In this document: positions 1-10,700 of the stretch, in pieces
Position numbering within the stretch: position 1 is the stretch's first letter
How the letters are laid out: the number at the start of each line of letters is the position of its first letter
Source of the DNA: Diphasiastrum complanatum
Taxonomy: Eukaryota; Streptophyta; Lycopodiopsida; Lycopodiales; Lycopodiaceae
Assembly (NCBI GenBank): GCA_029204225.1
Contig: CM055095.1
Location: 10,819,506 to 10,883,505, forward strand
Direction: 5' to 3'
DNA: 64,000 nucleotides
Translations under genes and position numbers: made by a program
Notes under the pieces: model-generated
Seen by the model: only the letters and a program-made list of their open reading frames with translations
Databases searched by the model: none
What the model was told of the DNA's origin: nothing

Positions 1-548
1 ATGTGTAGAATGATCATTTATTGCTATTTTTCGGTTCCACCACACGTGTGAAATACAGTAGGGTACTGTAATTGTAAGGACAGCAAACATATTTTATGTT
101 TTTGGTTCATGTTTGATCAATATCTCTTAGAGTTTGCATCTCAATTTGTATGTAGATGCTGATTTTTCTACATTGGCAAGATTGTTGGTTTGCTCCTTAT
201 TGTAACCAAAGATTAGGGACATGGATTGGATCTTGAATGATCTAAAATCCTTCACAGTAGGCATGTAGCTAGAAATGCAGAACAATGTATAAAATTAGAT
301 GATTGATGGATGGATTTGTATGAAGAGAGCCAACGGAGACAAATATGAGGGATGGATAGATGATTTCATGTTATAAAAGTATATGATATGTTAGATGATT
401 TTGAATAGACGGTACTGTAGGTAGTTACAATTATATGGTGGATGGATCAATCAATCAACATATAGGGTGATGGAATATAGATACATATTTGTTAGATAAA
501 TGTAAAACAAAGTTGATAGAAAGCTAACTCGTAGTTATAATAAAGATA
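1..548. other. AT-rich non-coding DNA
   Basis: No reading frame or domain is recognisable. The only structured item is a 10-bp palindrome at 41-50 that also occurs in LTRs elsewhere in the window, so the left edge may be the end of a decayed LTR cut by the window boundary. Confidence 0.6.
41..50. promoter_or_regulatory. CACACGTGTG palindrome (G-box core)
   Basis: This perfect 10-bp palindrome centred on CACGTG recurs exactly at 39596-39605, 54615-54624, 57534-57543 and 62742-62751, always in or near copia LTR sequence. CACGTG is the classic plant bZIP/bHLH G-box core; function here is inferred only. Confidence 0.4.
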
Positions 549-611
549 ATGTGGGATAATTATTTAATCAATCATTCACCAACCTCCAAGTCTTGCTCTT
601 CATCAAAGCTT

Positions 612-889
612 GATACTCATGTGTGTCTATTTGTATGTATATGTGTATGTGTAGGCATATACGTATGTGTATTTGTATGTGTATATGTATGTGTACGTGT
701 ACGTGTATGTGTATGTTTATGTATATATGTGTGTATGTGTATGTGTGCGCATGTGTCTATATGTGTGCATGTGTCTGTGTATGTGTGTGTGTGTGTATGT
801 TTATGTGTCTCTATGTGTGTATGTCTATGTGTATGTGTATGTGTGTGTATGTTTATGTGTGTGTGTATGTGTATGTGTGTATGTTTATG
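612..889. repeat. TG / TATG microsatellite
   Basis: About 280 bp made almost only of TG, TATG and CTATG units. It is open in several frames on both strands (Cys/Val/Met-rich or His/Thr-rich), which is an artefact of the dinucleotide composition and not coding sequence. Confidence 0.93.
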
Positions 890-1089
890 TGAAATAGGCC
901 ATAGATTGTTGTCCATGGATGTAATCTATATGCGATTTCAATCACTCGAGATTTTGGGGTAGATCATAATCAAATCTAATATTTTCATGTTCTATCAAAG
1001 CTAAGTGGATGTCCGAGTTTGGGGAATCACTAATTTTATTGAGATTTTAGTGTGGATCTTCAAGCAAGTGCTAGATCTAGGAATATTGA

Positions 1090-1806
1090 TGCATTTATCT
1101 TGATCTAACTCTTCCTTTCATAAATCATGTATGTGAGCGTTGTGCTTTGGCAAAGCCACATAGATTACCTTATGTTAGATCTAGTGTGAGATCTAAAAGG
1201 CCTCTTCAACTTTTATATTCGGATGTGCACTCAACTCATACCTTCAGTCTTGGTGGATCAAGGATGTATGTAACTTTCATTGACAATTTTAGTATATTTT
1301 GTTGGGTTTATCTACTAAAGACCAAGGATGAGGTGTTTGTTGTTTTTGTCAAGTTCAAGAATGTGGTAGAAAATCAACTCAACACTAGGATCAAATGCTT
1401 AAGATATAATAATGGAGAAGAATTCAAATCAAAGAGGTTCAATGCATTTTGTGAGGCACATGGGATTAAGAGGGAGCTCTCATGTCCAAGGACACCACAA
1501 CAAAATGGGATCATCGAGAGGAAGAATAGATCTCTTTGTGAGATGGCAAAAGAAAGGAGGTTATATGCTAATCTTTCTAAGTTTTATTGAGGTGAGGCTT
1601 TAATGTGTGCTAACTATCTTGGAAAAAGAAGATCCAATGTTACTTTGGATGATAGATCTCCTTATGAGGCTCTTTATGGTAGGAGGCCGAATGTTAAGCA
1701 TTATAGAATCTTTGTTAACCACCTAAGAAAATACAATAACAAAATTACACGTCAAGACTATCTTATTCAAACCAGTCACTACAAATATCTAAATGTTATG
1801 TTATAG
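1090..1806 (+). pseudogene. Ty1/copia integrase fragment, copy 1
   Basis: The translation starts in the HHCC-type zinc-binding region (HVCERC near 1115-1150) and runs through the integrase core of a copia polyprotein. The first catalytic Asp is present in the SDVH motif, and the Glu is present in the ERKNR motif after PQQNG. The middle Asp of the usual SDNGGE motif is lost (YNNGEE), and a TGA lies at about 1588 where the family has FWGEA. The closest relative in this window is the intact element at 57,979-61,929. No LTR or reverse transcriptase is attached, so this is a truncated, inactive piece. Its last part is duplicated at 3676-4224. Confidence 0.88.
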
Positions 1807-1946
1807 CAAAGAATGCCACCCAACACTTCACCACATTTGATGAACTAGTATTGCGTGTTGAAGTAGATACAACCTAAAAATTGCCCCTCTTTGCCCTATA
1901 TTGTGAGCCACAAAGACTCGGTCTTGCGTCTTGAAGATCTCCACAA
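1398..1946 (+). repeat. 549-bp direct repeat, copy 1
   Basis: Aligns without gaps to 3676-4224 (constant offset 2278) with only about a dozen differences by eye. Both copies carry the same in-frame TGA, so that mutation predates the duplication. Confidence 0.9.
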
Positions 1947-2443
1947 AACCATGTGTTGAGAAGCCTCCTCCTCAAGCCTTGGCAAATCTCCATCATACAC
2001 TTGGATGTTTGGTAGATTTGAGAATCCTACGATCATCCTCTTGATTGAGCTTAGATCCTCTTTATTCTTTACTTGCAAAGGAATTTTGACAAAGCATATG
2101 GATCTATTAAAGATCCCCAAAGTATCAACTATTGCAATCTTCATATCAAGCACCATTGATAAGAAATACCTCCAATTGAAGTCCTCACATATTCGCCTTC
2201 TGCATGATGAAAAGAGATCATCCAAATTAACAAGATAAGAAAATTGATGAGAAGTAGACCTTCTTGGCAATAACTCTCCATGTTCTTTTGCCAAAGCACC
2301 ATCTTCATGAGCCTTACGATCTTGGAACATAGGTTGAGGTAGATCACTTGCCTTCTCCTCCTTGAGATGATCCATGCTCTTAGTCTATGGTGCAAACATC
2401 CACCTACAGAAAATTTCAACACATTAATGAGAGCATCCTGTTA
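1947..2443 (-). other. Unrecognised stretch with a minus-strand open frame
   Basis: A minus-strand frame stays open over 1896-2375 (about 159 codons) but resembles no family I recognise and overlaps the copia repeat at its 3' end. It may be a decayed element interior; no function is assigned. Confidence 0.3.
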
Positions 2444-2933
2444 TTAATTTAAAAGAATCACACTACATTTATTGAAACCACTAAAATCAAAATCATGTGT
2501 ATTATACCTTGAGTGCACACGACCGGCAATGCCAACTTCTTGGACCGAATCTTCTCTCAATTTTTTTTCCTCGGCACTAATAAATAATTCACTATCATCC
2601 ATGTTCAGTGTGTGCTTCCATGTCATCATGCTCATAGACGTTATTTATCAAGTTCATGATTTCAACTTCATCTTGAATGCAAAAATCATTTTCAGCACTT
2701 GATTTTGATTCTGAAGAAGGAGAAGAAGAAGATCGAGACTGATTTGTTTTGGCATGTTGTTGTTCATCTATTTTCATCATGGCTCTCAATCCCATATGCT
2801 CACGACATGATAGTTGATCTATGTGTGGCCCATCGTATGCCAATCTTGTTTCGGATATGGAGTGACTGTTGTCATCGACACTAGAGCTAGATGACGATTC
2901 ATAGTCCTTCAAACATAGGAAACAAATTAACAT
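2444..2933 (-). pseudogene. CACTA (En/Spm) TNP2 N-terminal fragment
   Basis: The minus-strand translation has a Ser-rich acidic segment followed by GPHIDQLS, RE-MGLRA and a DEVEIMN-LIN-VYEH block. It is co-linear with the plus-strand CACTA gene at 52,600-53,000 and continues in a second frame to a KKLRED block. It breaks off before the region that in the other copy matches the conserved TPLY...LLLLN motif of TNP2-type transposases. At least one frameshift near 2600 separates the two pieces. It is a truncated copy of the same family as the 52.6-57.1 kb element. Confidence 0.75.
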
Positions 2934-3102
2934 ATAAGATTGTCATTCGTAAAAATCAAAACTAAAATTAAGACATGCAAATTAAACACCATATCTTAAA
3001 TTATGACATGAAATATGAAATATATAAAAAACAATTAATTGACATTCACAATGAAGAAGAAGGAAGATCGTGGCTAGCTTAACACATGTTTTTTTATTTT
3101 TA

Positions 3103-3156
3103 AGAAACCGTTCCGACCCAGTACGTTGTGACCCAAAAGGGTCGGAACGGGTTTCT
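3103..3156. repeat. Imperfect 17/18-bp inverted repeat (hairpin)
   Basis: Arms 3103-3119 and 3139-3156 are complementary apart from one extra base and enclose a 19-nt spacer. The arms are GC-rich (GTTCCGACCC core) within AT-rich DNA. It sits upstream, on the minus strand, of the CACTA fragment and may be part of a transposon subterminal region. Confidence 0.7.
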
Positions 3157-3595
3157 AAAAGACACATATATAACAAATTAATTAATACTTTATAAACTAA
3201 ATAATGTCCACACCTTATATGTGACATTAAACCACATATTTACATTTGTCATTTTTTACAAATCACAAAATTCTTTTAAACACATGGTCATTTTGTACCA
3301 ACCATATAAAAAAGATATTCTTAGCCAAGGAGGTAATATGGCTTGAATCTTTAGAACCAAATTTGTTAGAAATCTTTTTGATAGGGGATGGTGTCGCCAA
3401 AAATGCCCTATCAAGGAAAGGGCCCTCGCTGCCCCTACATGAGAACATGGATCACAATCCTGAGGTCCTCTCTATACTCCTAGATTTCTTAGAACTCCCA
3501 AAAGTATACCTACAAGAAGAATCATATCAATATCTAATGGTGTCAATCTCAAGGATTTCTATGTTCATCAAACTTCACATAAATTGTTTATTCTT
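3157..3595. other. No recognisable feature
   Basis: AT-rich DNA with short open frames only. No motif, repeat or domain was seen. Confidence 0.5.
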
Positions 3596-3669
3596 GGTAC
3601 AAGCATATTGTATGAGTACGTAACAATATGCTTGTACCATTAAGAGGGCAATATGCTTGTACCATTAAG
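3596..3669. repeat. Perfect 16-bp inverted repeat plus 25-bp tandem duplication
   Basis: Arms 3596-3611 and 3623-3638 are perfectly complementary around an 11-nt loop. The right arm and its flank recur 25 bp further on (3624-3644 and 3649-3669). The 28-bp sequence 3599-3626 recurs with one mismatch at 4221-4248, on the other side of the duplicated integrase block. Confidence 0.85.
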
Positions 3670-3675
3670 CTCCCT

Positions 3676-4224
3676 CTTAAGATCTAATAATGGAGAAGAA
3701 TTCACATCAAAGAGGTTCAATGCATTTTGTGAGGCACATGGGATTAAGAGGGAGCTCTCATGTCCAAGGACACCACAACAAAATGGGATGACCGAGAGGA
3801 AGAATAGATCTCTTTGTGAGATGGCAAAAGAAATGAGGTTATATGCTAATCTTTCTAAGTTTTATTGAGGTGAGGCTTTAATGTGTGCTAACTATCTTGG
3901 AAAAAGAAGATCCAATGTTACTTTGGATGATAGATCTCCTTATGAGGCTCTTTATGGTAGGAGGCCGAATGTTAAGCATTATAGAATCTTTGTTAACCAC
4001 CTAAGAAAATACAATAACAAAATTACACATCAAGACTATCTTATTCAAACCATTCACTACAAATATCTAAATGTTATGGTATAACAAAGAATGCCACCCA
4101 ACACTTCACCACATTTGATGAACTAGTATTGCGTGTTGAAGTAGATACAACCTGAAAATTGCGCCTCTTTGCCCTATATTGTGAGCCACAAAGACTCGGT
4201 CTTGCATCTTGAAGATCTCCACAA
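3676..4224 (+). pseudogene. Ty1/copia integrase fragment, copy 2
   Basis: Second copy of the 549-bp block at 1398-1946, covering the integrase core from the degenerate middle Asp region (SNNGEE) through PQQNG, ERKNR and the post-core region, ending in non-coding sequence. It shares the internal TGA with copy 1. It is flanked by the 28-bp repeats 3599-3626 and 4221-4248, which suggests insertion as one piece during DNA repair rather than retrotransposition. Confidence 0.85.
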
Positions 4225-4248
4225 GCATATTGTACGAGTACGTAACAA

Positions 4249-4275
4249 CCCCCCGCCCCCCCCCCCCCCCCCCCT
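4249..4275. repeat. Poly-C tract
   Basis: 27 bases, all C except one G at 4255, immediately after the right-hand 28-bp repeat. Could be a homopolymer expansion or a degenerate polypurine tract on the minus strand; its length is error-prone in sequencing. Confidence 0.85.
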
Positions 4276-4871
4276 CCTGAAGGGGTTGTACATGAAGATA
4301 TATTTTCTCTAACCCAATGTACTTCTCTAACTATCTCAAGGGCTAAATCTGATGTACGAATATTCTCATGTGTGGTGTTGAAGGTCATGAATGCAATGGA
4401 TAGCCATCTTTTAATCAATAGTACTTGGCAATAATAAAAGTCGCACGACATTCTTTGGACATATCTAGCTTAATTGTGGTTAAATTGATATGATCGATAA
4501 ACAAATAAGGCGGTTTAGTTGGATGCAAACATGGTCACAATGTCAAATATTGTTATTTCATTTAGTATATTCTAATTTCACTACTTTCATTCATCCCATA
4601 AATCATTTTGTTTTTCACATACATGTTAATTAACACAATATAATCCCCTAAATTTCATGCCCATCTCATTTAGAAGCTTATTCATTGAATGACATCACTC
4701 TCATGCTAGATTGGTTGGTGCCTTTGAATAGTTCCAATTCTTACTAGTTGCAATCTCTATCTATTCTCTTGATGATATCATGTGTACTTCTTCTCAGATA
4801 GTGGATTTGGTTTGCTAGACGACATTTTAGCATATCTAGTGGAGGTGGCATTAGTCAAATGCCATGACTCA
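4276..4871. other. No recognisable feature
   Basis: Non-coding AT-rich sequence. The last part runs into the repeat shared with the right end of the window. Confidence 0.5.
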
Positions 4872-5434
4872 TCAATCATAAACTCATATACCTCAAGGAA
4901 GCCAATGTCATCATCATGTTACACTCTACACAATATATGATCACTTGGTAGATTCTGGTGAAACTCTAGGACATGGAAATGATAATGGGATATTCCCCTC
5001 TGGATCAATTGGAAAATATCACTAGGGAGGGACAAGAATTTAAAGTCAAACTATGTCATATGAATATTAAGGTAGTTATATCATTAACAATGTTCTATCA
5101 ATGGGGTAGATATAGAATCATTTTTTATTGATACAAGTGTTAGTTTAGATGATTGTACAGATTTTGATCATGCTTGAACTAGGGCTTTGTTTATAGGTCC
5201 TAGAACTACCACTACCCTTTTTTCAACTAATAAATCCCTAATCATGTTGACTACTTACAATATAGATAATAATTCTTGTTTTGACATTATCGGACATATT
5301 GGATCTTTTTTATTTCAAAGAGGCCGAGGCTCTTTGCATTTTGAGTAAGGAGCTTCATGAATTTTATGATTTAATTGATTATGGTGTTCATGATCTTCTC
5401 CCCGGTGTTGACGATATAAATAAGGATGAATTTT
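4872..5434 (+). mobile_element. Inverted dispersed repeat, possibly a gypsy-type protease region
   Basis: Matches 63,446-64,000 in reverse orientation over its whole length, apart from scattered substitutions and small gaps; the match reaches the window end, so the repeat is longer than seen. A broken frame near 5080-5170 reads SINGVDIESFFIDTSVS, which resembles the region around the retroviral-type aspartic protease (L-I-D-T-G-A-S) with Gly-Ala replaced by Ser-Val. A second open stretch at 5281-5487 (FYFKEAEALC, then DDINKDEFY) matches the minus-strand ORF at 63,229-63,600. The family assignment is tentative. Confidence 0.55.
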
Positions 5435-6206
5435 ATGATTTGAAATTTAGTACTTACAAAGTGAAGCACAATACTACTTATTTCTAGTAATGTTTTGCTT
5501 CTCTTATCCTTAGCAAATCTTGTGTATTTCTTTTTAGATTTTTAATTAGGTTCTTGTTCACAAATCCAAAATGATAGAAGTTTTTGGATACAATAGCTTT
5601 CATTCACTAGAGAAAGAAATCAGTTTTGTGGTAAAGTTCTAATGATCTTTTGGAAACTTTTTCTTTGTCAATCAAAAGCATTTTTCGCACAGCGGCTTCA
5701 TATGTGATTGGATAAAAAAGTTTGCAGTGCACTCTTCACAAGAGAAGTGGTATTCAATAATTAATAAACATTCAAAAACTGATTTTCTACAAGAAGAAAT
5801 CCAAATGAACTTTGAAAAGGTGCCTTTCCAGCTTCAAGAAATCAGGTACGTACATGTCTTGCTTCAATTATCTGATTTGAATAATACCTATATCTTTCGA
5901 ACTTTTGTATGGCTAGGATAATGTCGAATGACAACAAGGTCTTCATACCAAGATAGACTATATGTGAATACATCTATATATCTATACAAGGGCTAAACAA
6001 CATGGTTAATTTTATTAAAACTCAAATGAAGTTTGAATAGCATGTATGCACTATGATGTCATTACTGCTCAAGAAAAGTTTCATGTTTTTTTCTTGTTAT
6101 ATGAACATTCTCTTCTTTAATATAATATCACATTTCCAATGTTTTAGACTATATTTGTTAAGAAATCATTCTCTTAAATATAATATCACATTTCCAATGA
6201 AACCTT
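5435..6206. other. No firm feature
   Basis: A 65-codon frame at 5727-5921 runs up to a GTACGT donor-like site at 5846. I tested joining it to the acceptor-like site at 7569 and the frames do not match, so no exon is called. Confidence 0.4.
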
Positions 6207-7390
6207 TAACTTGAAAACTTCTCGAGTTGAGTGCATTTTATATTGCTTTACTAATCTGCCATGAAGACCTCATTTTCTATCAAAAAAAAATTATGTGCAT
6301 ATTGCAAGTTAATCTTTCTAACTCAAGAACTTCATTAAGGAAACTGCATGAAAAACATAAAGCTTTATAAGTATGACAGTCTAGAACCTTGAACTCGAGA
6401 ACTTTTCGAGTTGAAAGTCATGTCAGTTCATGACACAAATTTACATGTTAGTTTCTATGAAAATTTCATACGTACACTACTCGAGGTAAAGTGCAACTTT
6501 AGAACTTTTCAATATTAAGTTATTGCATAGTCATTTGCCAATACTTTCATAATCTATTCTATATTAATTTCTTTGGAAATGCATGATGTCGTGTAATATC
6601 TAACTCCTCTTTCAATATATTATAATTTGACTTTTATGAGCTTTTGTTAAAGTGAATGATTGCATGTGAGGCACCTAACTTCAAAACTTTGAGTTGAAGT
6701 ACGGGCTCACTTCATTACCAATAATAAAAAATTTGGAATTCTATAATTGCTCTATTCAAGCTCAAACTCAATAATTTCTCGAGTTAATATAATGTCACAC
6801 TTATTTATTGCTATTTAAGTATTTTGTTTTATATTAGAGTTTTTAGACCCTGCAACGGGAACATGAAACCTAAAAAGAGTTGGACTTCAGATTGGCATAC
6901 TTCTTTGTTACTATTTAAAAATGTTGTTTTGTTTCTTCTGCTCAGAAAAAAAATTCAAAAGCAAAATCCAACTAGGACACCAACTCCAGAAATTCTCGAG
7001 TTGAAATGAGTGAACTTTTTGAATTTTACTCTCAGCATTTTGATACATAGTTACAAAGCTTCCCTTCAACTTGGAAAGTTCTCGAGTTGATGTCATGTTT
7101 TGGATTTTCCTTTCAAACTTTTTTTGGCAAAGACATGACTTCAACTCGAGAAGTTCTTGAGTTGAAGTCATGTCTTTTATGTCTTGGAAACATGGTGTAC
7201 GTCTAATGTTTTGGTTGACTTGAGATTGAGAAAAAAAAGATAATTTGTAACTAATTCATATAGCATCTGCTCTACACATCAAAAATTCTAAATTGTTTTT
7301 GCTTTGTCATTCTTTTAGTAATGCGACTTTATGATTCTTGACTTTTCTATGATCCATGCCTTCAACTTGAGAAATTTTGGGTTAGTGGAT
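6207..7390. repeat. Dispersed palindromic motif cluster (CTCGAGTTGAA)
   Basis: About nine variants of one motif, TTCAACTYGAGAA-n-TTCTCGAGTTGAA followed by GTCATG, occur near 6207, 6311, 6385, 6480, 6670, 6765, 6980, 7065, 7138 and 7362. Some are full inverted repeats (7138-7180) and some are one arm only. Intervening DNA is AT-rich and not repeated in an obvious way, so this is not a simple tandem array. Confidence 0.7.
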
Positions 7391-7569
7391 AAATATGAGA
7401 AGTAGTCCTGGTTTGAATAATTTTTGTCTTAAAAAATCAACTCTTTGAAATTGCTATTTGAATTAACACTTTTGACTCCAGTTTGTTTTTTACTTGAAAC
7501 TTTAGTGATGGACATTAATAGTCAAAAACGTTTTCTTTGACCTTGTTATTCCTATTACTTTTCATGCAG

Positions 7570-9530
7570 CTTCAAAAGGGAGACAAATTAGTTATAAGCT
7601 TGGAAGGATGTGATGTCGCTACTAGAACAATCTTTTCCCTTGATCCAAATAATATGTGTCAGGGTATTATGATTTGGCGAAGGTCGTGCTTTAATACACG
7701 TTGAAAAGGTAATTACGCCAGGAAAAGAACTTCCTTTTCCATCAATTGGATAGAAACAATAGACGAGGCATTGGTTAGTTTCGCAATATGGAGGCTATGT
7801 GACATCAAAATATGTACATTGCAAGGTAAAAATCATTTGGTGGATATTAACCAATCATGATCTTCTAATGCTCCATCTTCAGCAATTCAATGGGAAAGTC
7901 CCACTTATAGACATCAACCAATGACTGTATTGACTTTGTGGAATTTCATATTTCTTTGGATACAACCAAACCACAAGACGACTTTCCACTATTGAAGAAT
8001 TCAAAGAGACACCATCATGAAATATCAGACGAAATTATACAAAGCATTTGCTTGAAAGATACAAAAAGGAAAAGGATATGCGAAAAAACGGATGTAGCTT
8101 CACTATTGATGATACATTGTTGTACACGTCGTTGCCGTCAAATGGCAAGACATGATGCTATAAAAATGGGTTTGTGAACAATATTGGTGACAAAATTTTT
8201 CAAGTCATCATACATATGTATTTGATGCAATGTCAATGGCCCCAAGAAGCTTGATGTAATGAAAAAGGACTATCACAATCCACATTTTCATGTATGTGGA
8301 ATGCAGAGTTCAAGGAAGTCCAAACAGACAAAAATAATGGATTTTCGAAGTGTGACTTTTGCACATCTATCAAGATGAAGTTGATGTCAACTAAAGTTCA
8401 ATCTGAGAAAGCAAAGTACATTCAAGAAAGAGATCACCATAATAGTCTTCAACAACATTGTTGAATGGAGTACCACACTTATCGAAATCTTTCTTGCACC
8501 AGACCTGACAAATATCTTTGTATTATACATGATAAAATGGACCAGAAAAAGACTAGTTCGCCAAGATTGTATCCAGAACCAAAAGCGACATCAAATGCTT
8601 TTTCATTACCAATCTCACTGACTGGAATGTTAACTCATGGGCATGAGCCAAAGGCATTTGGACACTTTGGATTGGCCTTATGGAAGGGCGATTCTAATTT
8701 CACAGTTGGTTTAGTTGCTAGATGTTTGAGAAATTTGGAAACATTCGATTTAAGTGCCTATAATGAGCATGTCAGCTTTGTTGAAGATACAAGAGGTATC
8801 TTTGGGGCATTATTGAACAAAGAAGCAAGTGAAGGTGTTAAAAACCTTGTGCCTACTCATAAAATTATTGTTCGAGATCATGAAGCATCACATCGAACCA
8901 TAATTCCAAATGCATCTACCTTGAAACGTCTTCCAAAAAGGTTGATTCTACAAATGGACAACTCAAGATAGGACAATAAAAATCGATTGATGTTTTCCTA
9001 TTTATCACTACTTGTTGCTAAGGACATATTTGAAGAGATCATATTAAAACTTTTAATGGTTGGACATACTCATGAAGATATTGGTTCGGAAAGCTTTCAG
9101 ATGATCTACGAAGATCAAGTGTCTACACACTACCACAATTGTTGGAAATATTTAAATATTGTGAGAAAAAGCAAATGCCGCCATCATTGTTGATACAAGA
9201 GGTTCCGGATTTTAAGGCTTTCGTGGAAGGATACATTCCAAATGGTGCCGAAGAATTAATTGGTCATAGTCGACCATTACAATTTCGGTTTTCTCTATCC
9301 GATTCTTTCCCAGCTATGCACTACAAAATGCATCCACAAGATTTGGAATGGCTACCTACCAATGGTATTGAAATGTGGAAAAGAAATGTTGATGGTACTC
9401 CCAAGCTTGCTGATGGTAATCCTCAACCTGTACCTAGCTCATTTGTAAAAGATGTGGAACTTGTGTTTGATGGAATCAAAAAACTCACAAACTACTGGAA
9501 AAAGTTCCAAAACGTCCAAGAGTTTGCATT
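7570..9530 (+). pseudogene. Decayed DUF7869-type gene (GHTHEDI motif protein)
   Basis: Several frames give the ordered motifs of a plant protein group I know as DUF7869-type, transposon-like and of uncharacterised function. These are a Cys-rich segment (HCCTRRC near 8110), a C-x2-C followed by an R-x2-H region (8345-8440), IIHDKMDQ-KT (8525-8550), HGHEP (8640), LILQMDNS with DNKN (8940-8980), VGHTHEDI (9059-9085), then LPQLLEIF and a Pro-rich tail to about 9530. The frame is broken by a TGA near 8462, a TAG at about 8969 within the QMDN-DNKN motif, and a frameshift near 9085. Nothing supports activity. A copia gag fragment abuts its 3' end at 9547. The family label is from memory of the motif set. 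Confidence 0.6.
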
Positions 9531-9546
9531 TAGTATAAGCATAAGA

Positions 9547-9850
9547 ACTAGCCCCACTCTCAATCCACCATGTGCCATTGGAGTAGCTCTTGCTTATTGG
9601 TGTAGATGCCATCAAGGATGAATCAACTTCATTCTCATAATCCTCAATGGTAAGATTGTCTTGCTTGCTCTCATCTTGTGCATTCTTCTTTTTGTAGCAC
9701 TGGGATGCAAAGTGCCTCTTCTTTCCACAACAGAAGCACTTTTGTTTGGCTTTGTCTTTCTTCTTTCCTTTAGAGCTTGATTCTTGATCATCATCACTTT
9801 TTCCATCCTTTGGATCTTCTTCTTGGACTTCCACGATGTAGTACATTTAG
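9547..9850 (-). pseudogene. Ty1/copia gag zinc-knuckle/protease fragment
   Basis: The minus-strand translation has a Lys-rich linker, a CX2CX4HX4C nucleocapsid knuckle (CFCCGKKRHFASQC), a spacer, and the start of the protease motif WWIESGAS. The catalytic Asp of the usual DSGAS is Glu here. Homology to the sister fragment at 21,360-21,790 stops at 9547, where the sequence jumps into the DUF7869-type pseudogene through a short AGAACTAG match. Only about 300 bp remain. Confidence 0.82.
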
Positions 9851-9859
9851 ATTGATTGG

Positions 9860-10700
9860 TTTTTATCGCTTATCAATGGATTTGACCCCTACCATGCGAT
9901 ATAGCTCAAAATTATTGTCTGTCACTTGAGATAAGGCATTGAGTGACCAAGTTAGAGTAATTTGGAGTTTATGACATTCATGTAACCTTGAATGCAGTGC
10001 TTTCAAGTGAGACAACTCAATTTTGGTCCTAATTACTCATTATTGTTCTTTGAGTGATCATAATTGCCAACATCACATCAGATAGCTCAATCTTGGTGTC
10101 TATCAATGTAAATAGCCCCATTTTGGCATCTCTATCACTCGAGAAAATCAAAATTTGCTACCTCACATATGATTTTGCTGCTTATTACTTGACATGGCTC
10201 TATCAAGTGACTAGACTCAACATGTAATATATTACGACAACTCAAGATCAACCCCTCGTCAAACCCCTATTACACGTGATAACTGAAATTTTATGTCTAT
10301 GCGTGGTTTTGTTGCTTATCACCCGACATGGCTCATCAAGTGATCAGACTCAACCAATCCCAAGTCTACTATACTAAGATAGCTCAAGCTTGGCCCATTG
10401 TCAATGAAATTGACTCATATCACATGAGATAACTAAAATTTGATGTGTATATTTTGGAATAGATCACTTTTGGTGAATATCACTGAAGGTTTCTCATAGA
10501 GTGACCAAATCCGAGAAATTGTGTGCTCATGAAATAGATCAAAGTCGATTCCCATCACTTGAGACAGTTCAAATCTAATGTCCAATACAAGATCTTGGTC
10601 CTTATCAATTGACATAGAAGATTGAGTGACTAAAGTTGGTCAATCTATGATTTGGAACAATCAATTTTGGCCCCTGATAGATTGAATCTAGTCCTTGGGT
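9860..10700. repeat. Degenerate tandem repeat region
   Basis: Variants of TCACTTGAGATAGCTCAA and its complement recur every 40-70 bp. A longer unit is visible as near-copies about 130 bp apart (GCTGCTTATTACTTGACATG near 10,179 and its relative near 10,309). Highly diverged, non-coding. Confidence 0.6.

Noticed and set aside
549-962. Long Cys/Val-rich and His/Thr-rich open frames on both strands
   Set aside because: They are translations of the TG/TATG microsatellite and are open in several frames simply because the repeat lacks stop codons.
1896-2375. Minus-strand 159-codon frame as a host gene
   Set aside because: It overlaps the duplicated copia block, has no recognisable domain and lacks gene context, so it was left as unassigned.
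5727-7570. Intron joining 5,845 to 7,570 in front of the DUF7869-type gene
   Set aside because: GTACGT and TGCAG sites exist, but the open frames on both sides do not join in phase without a stop.
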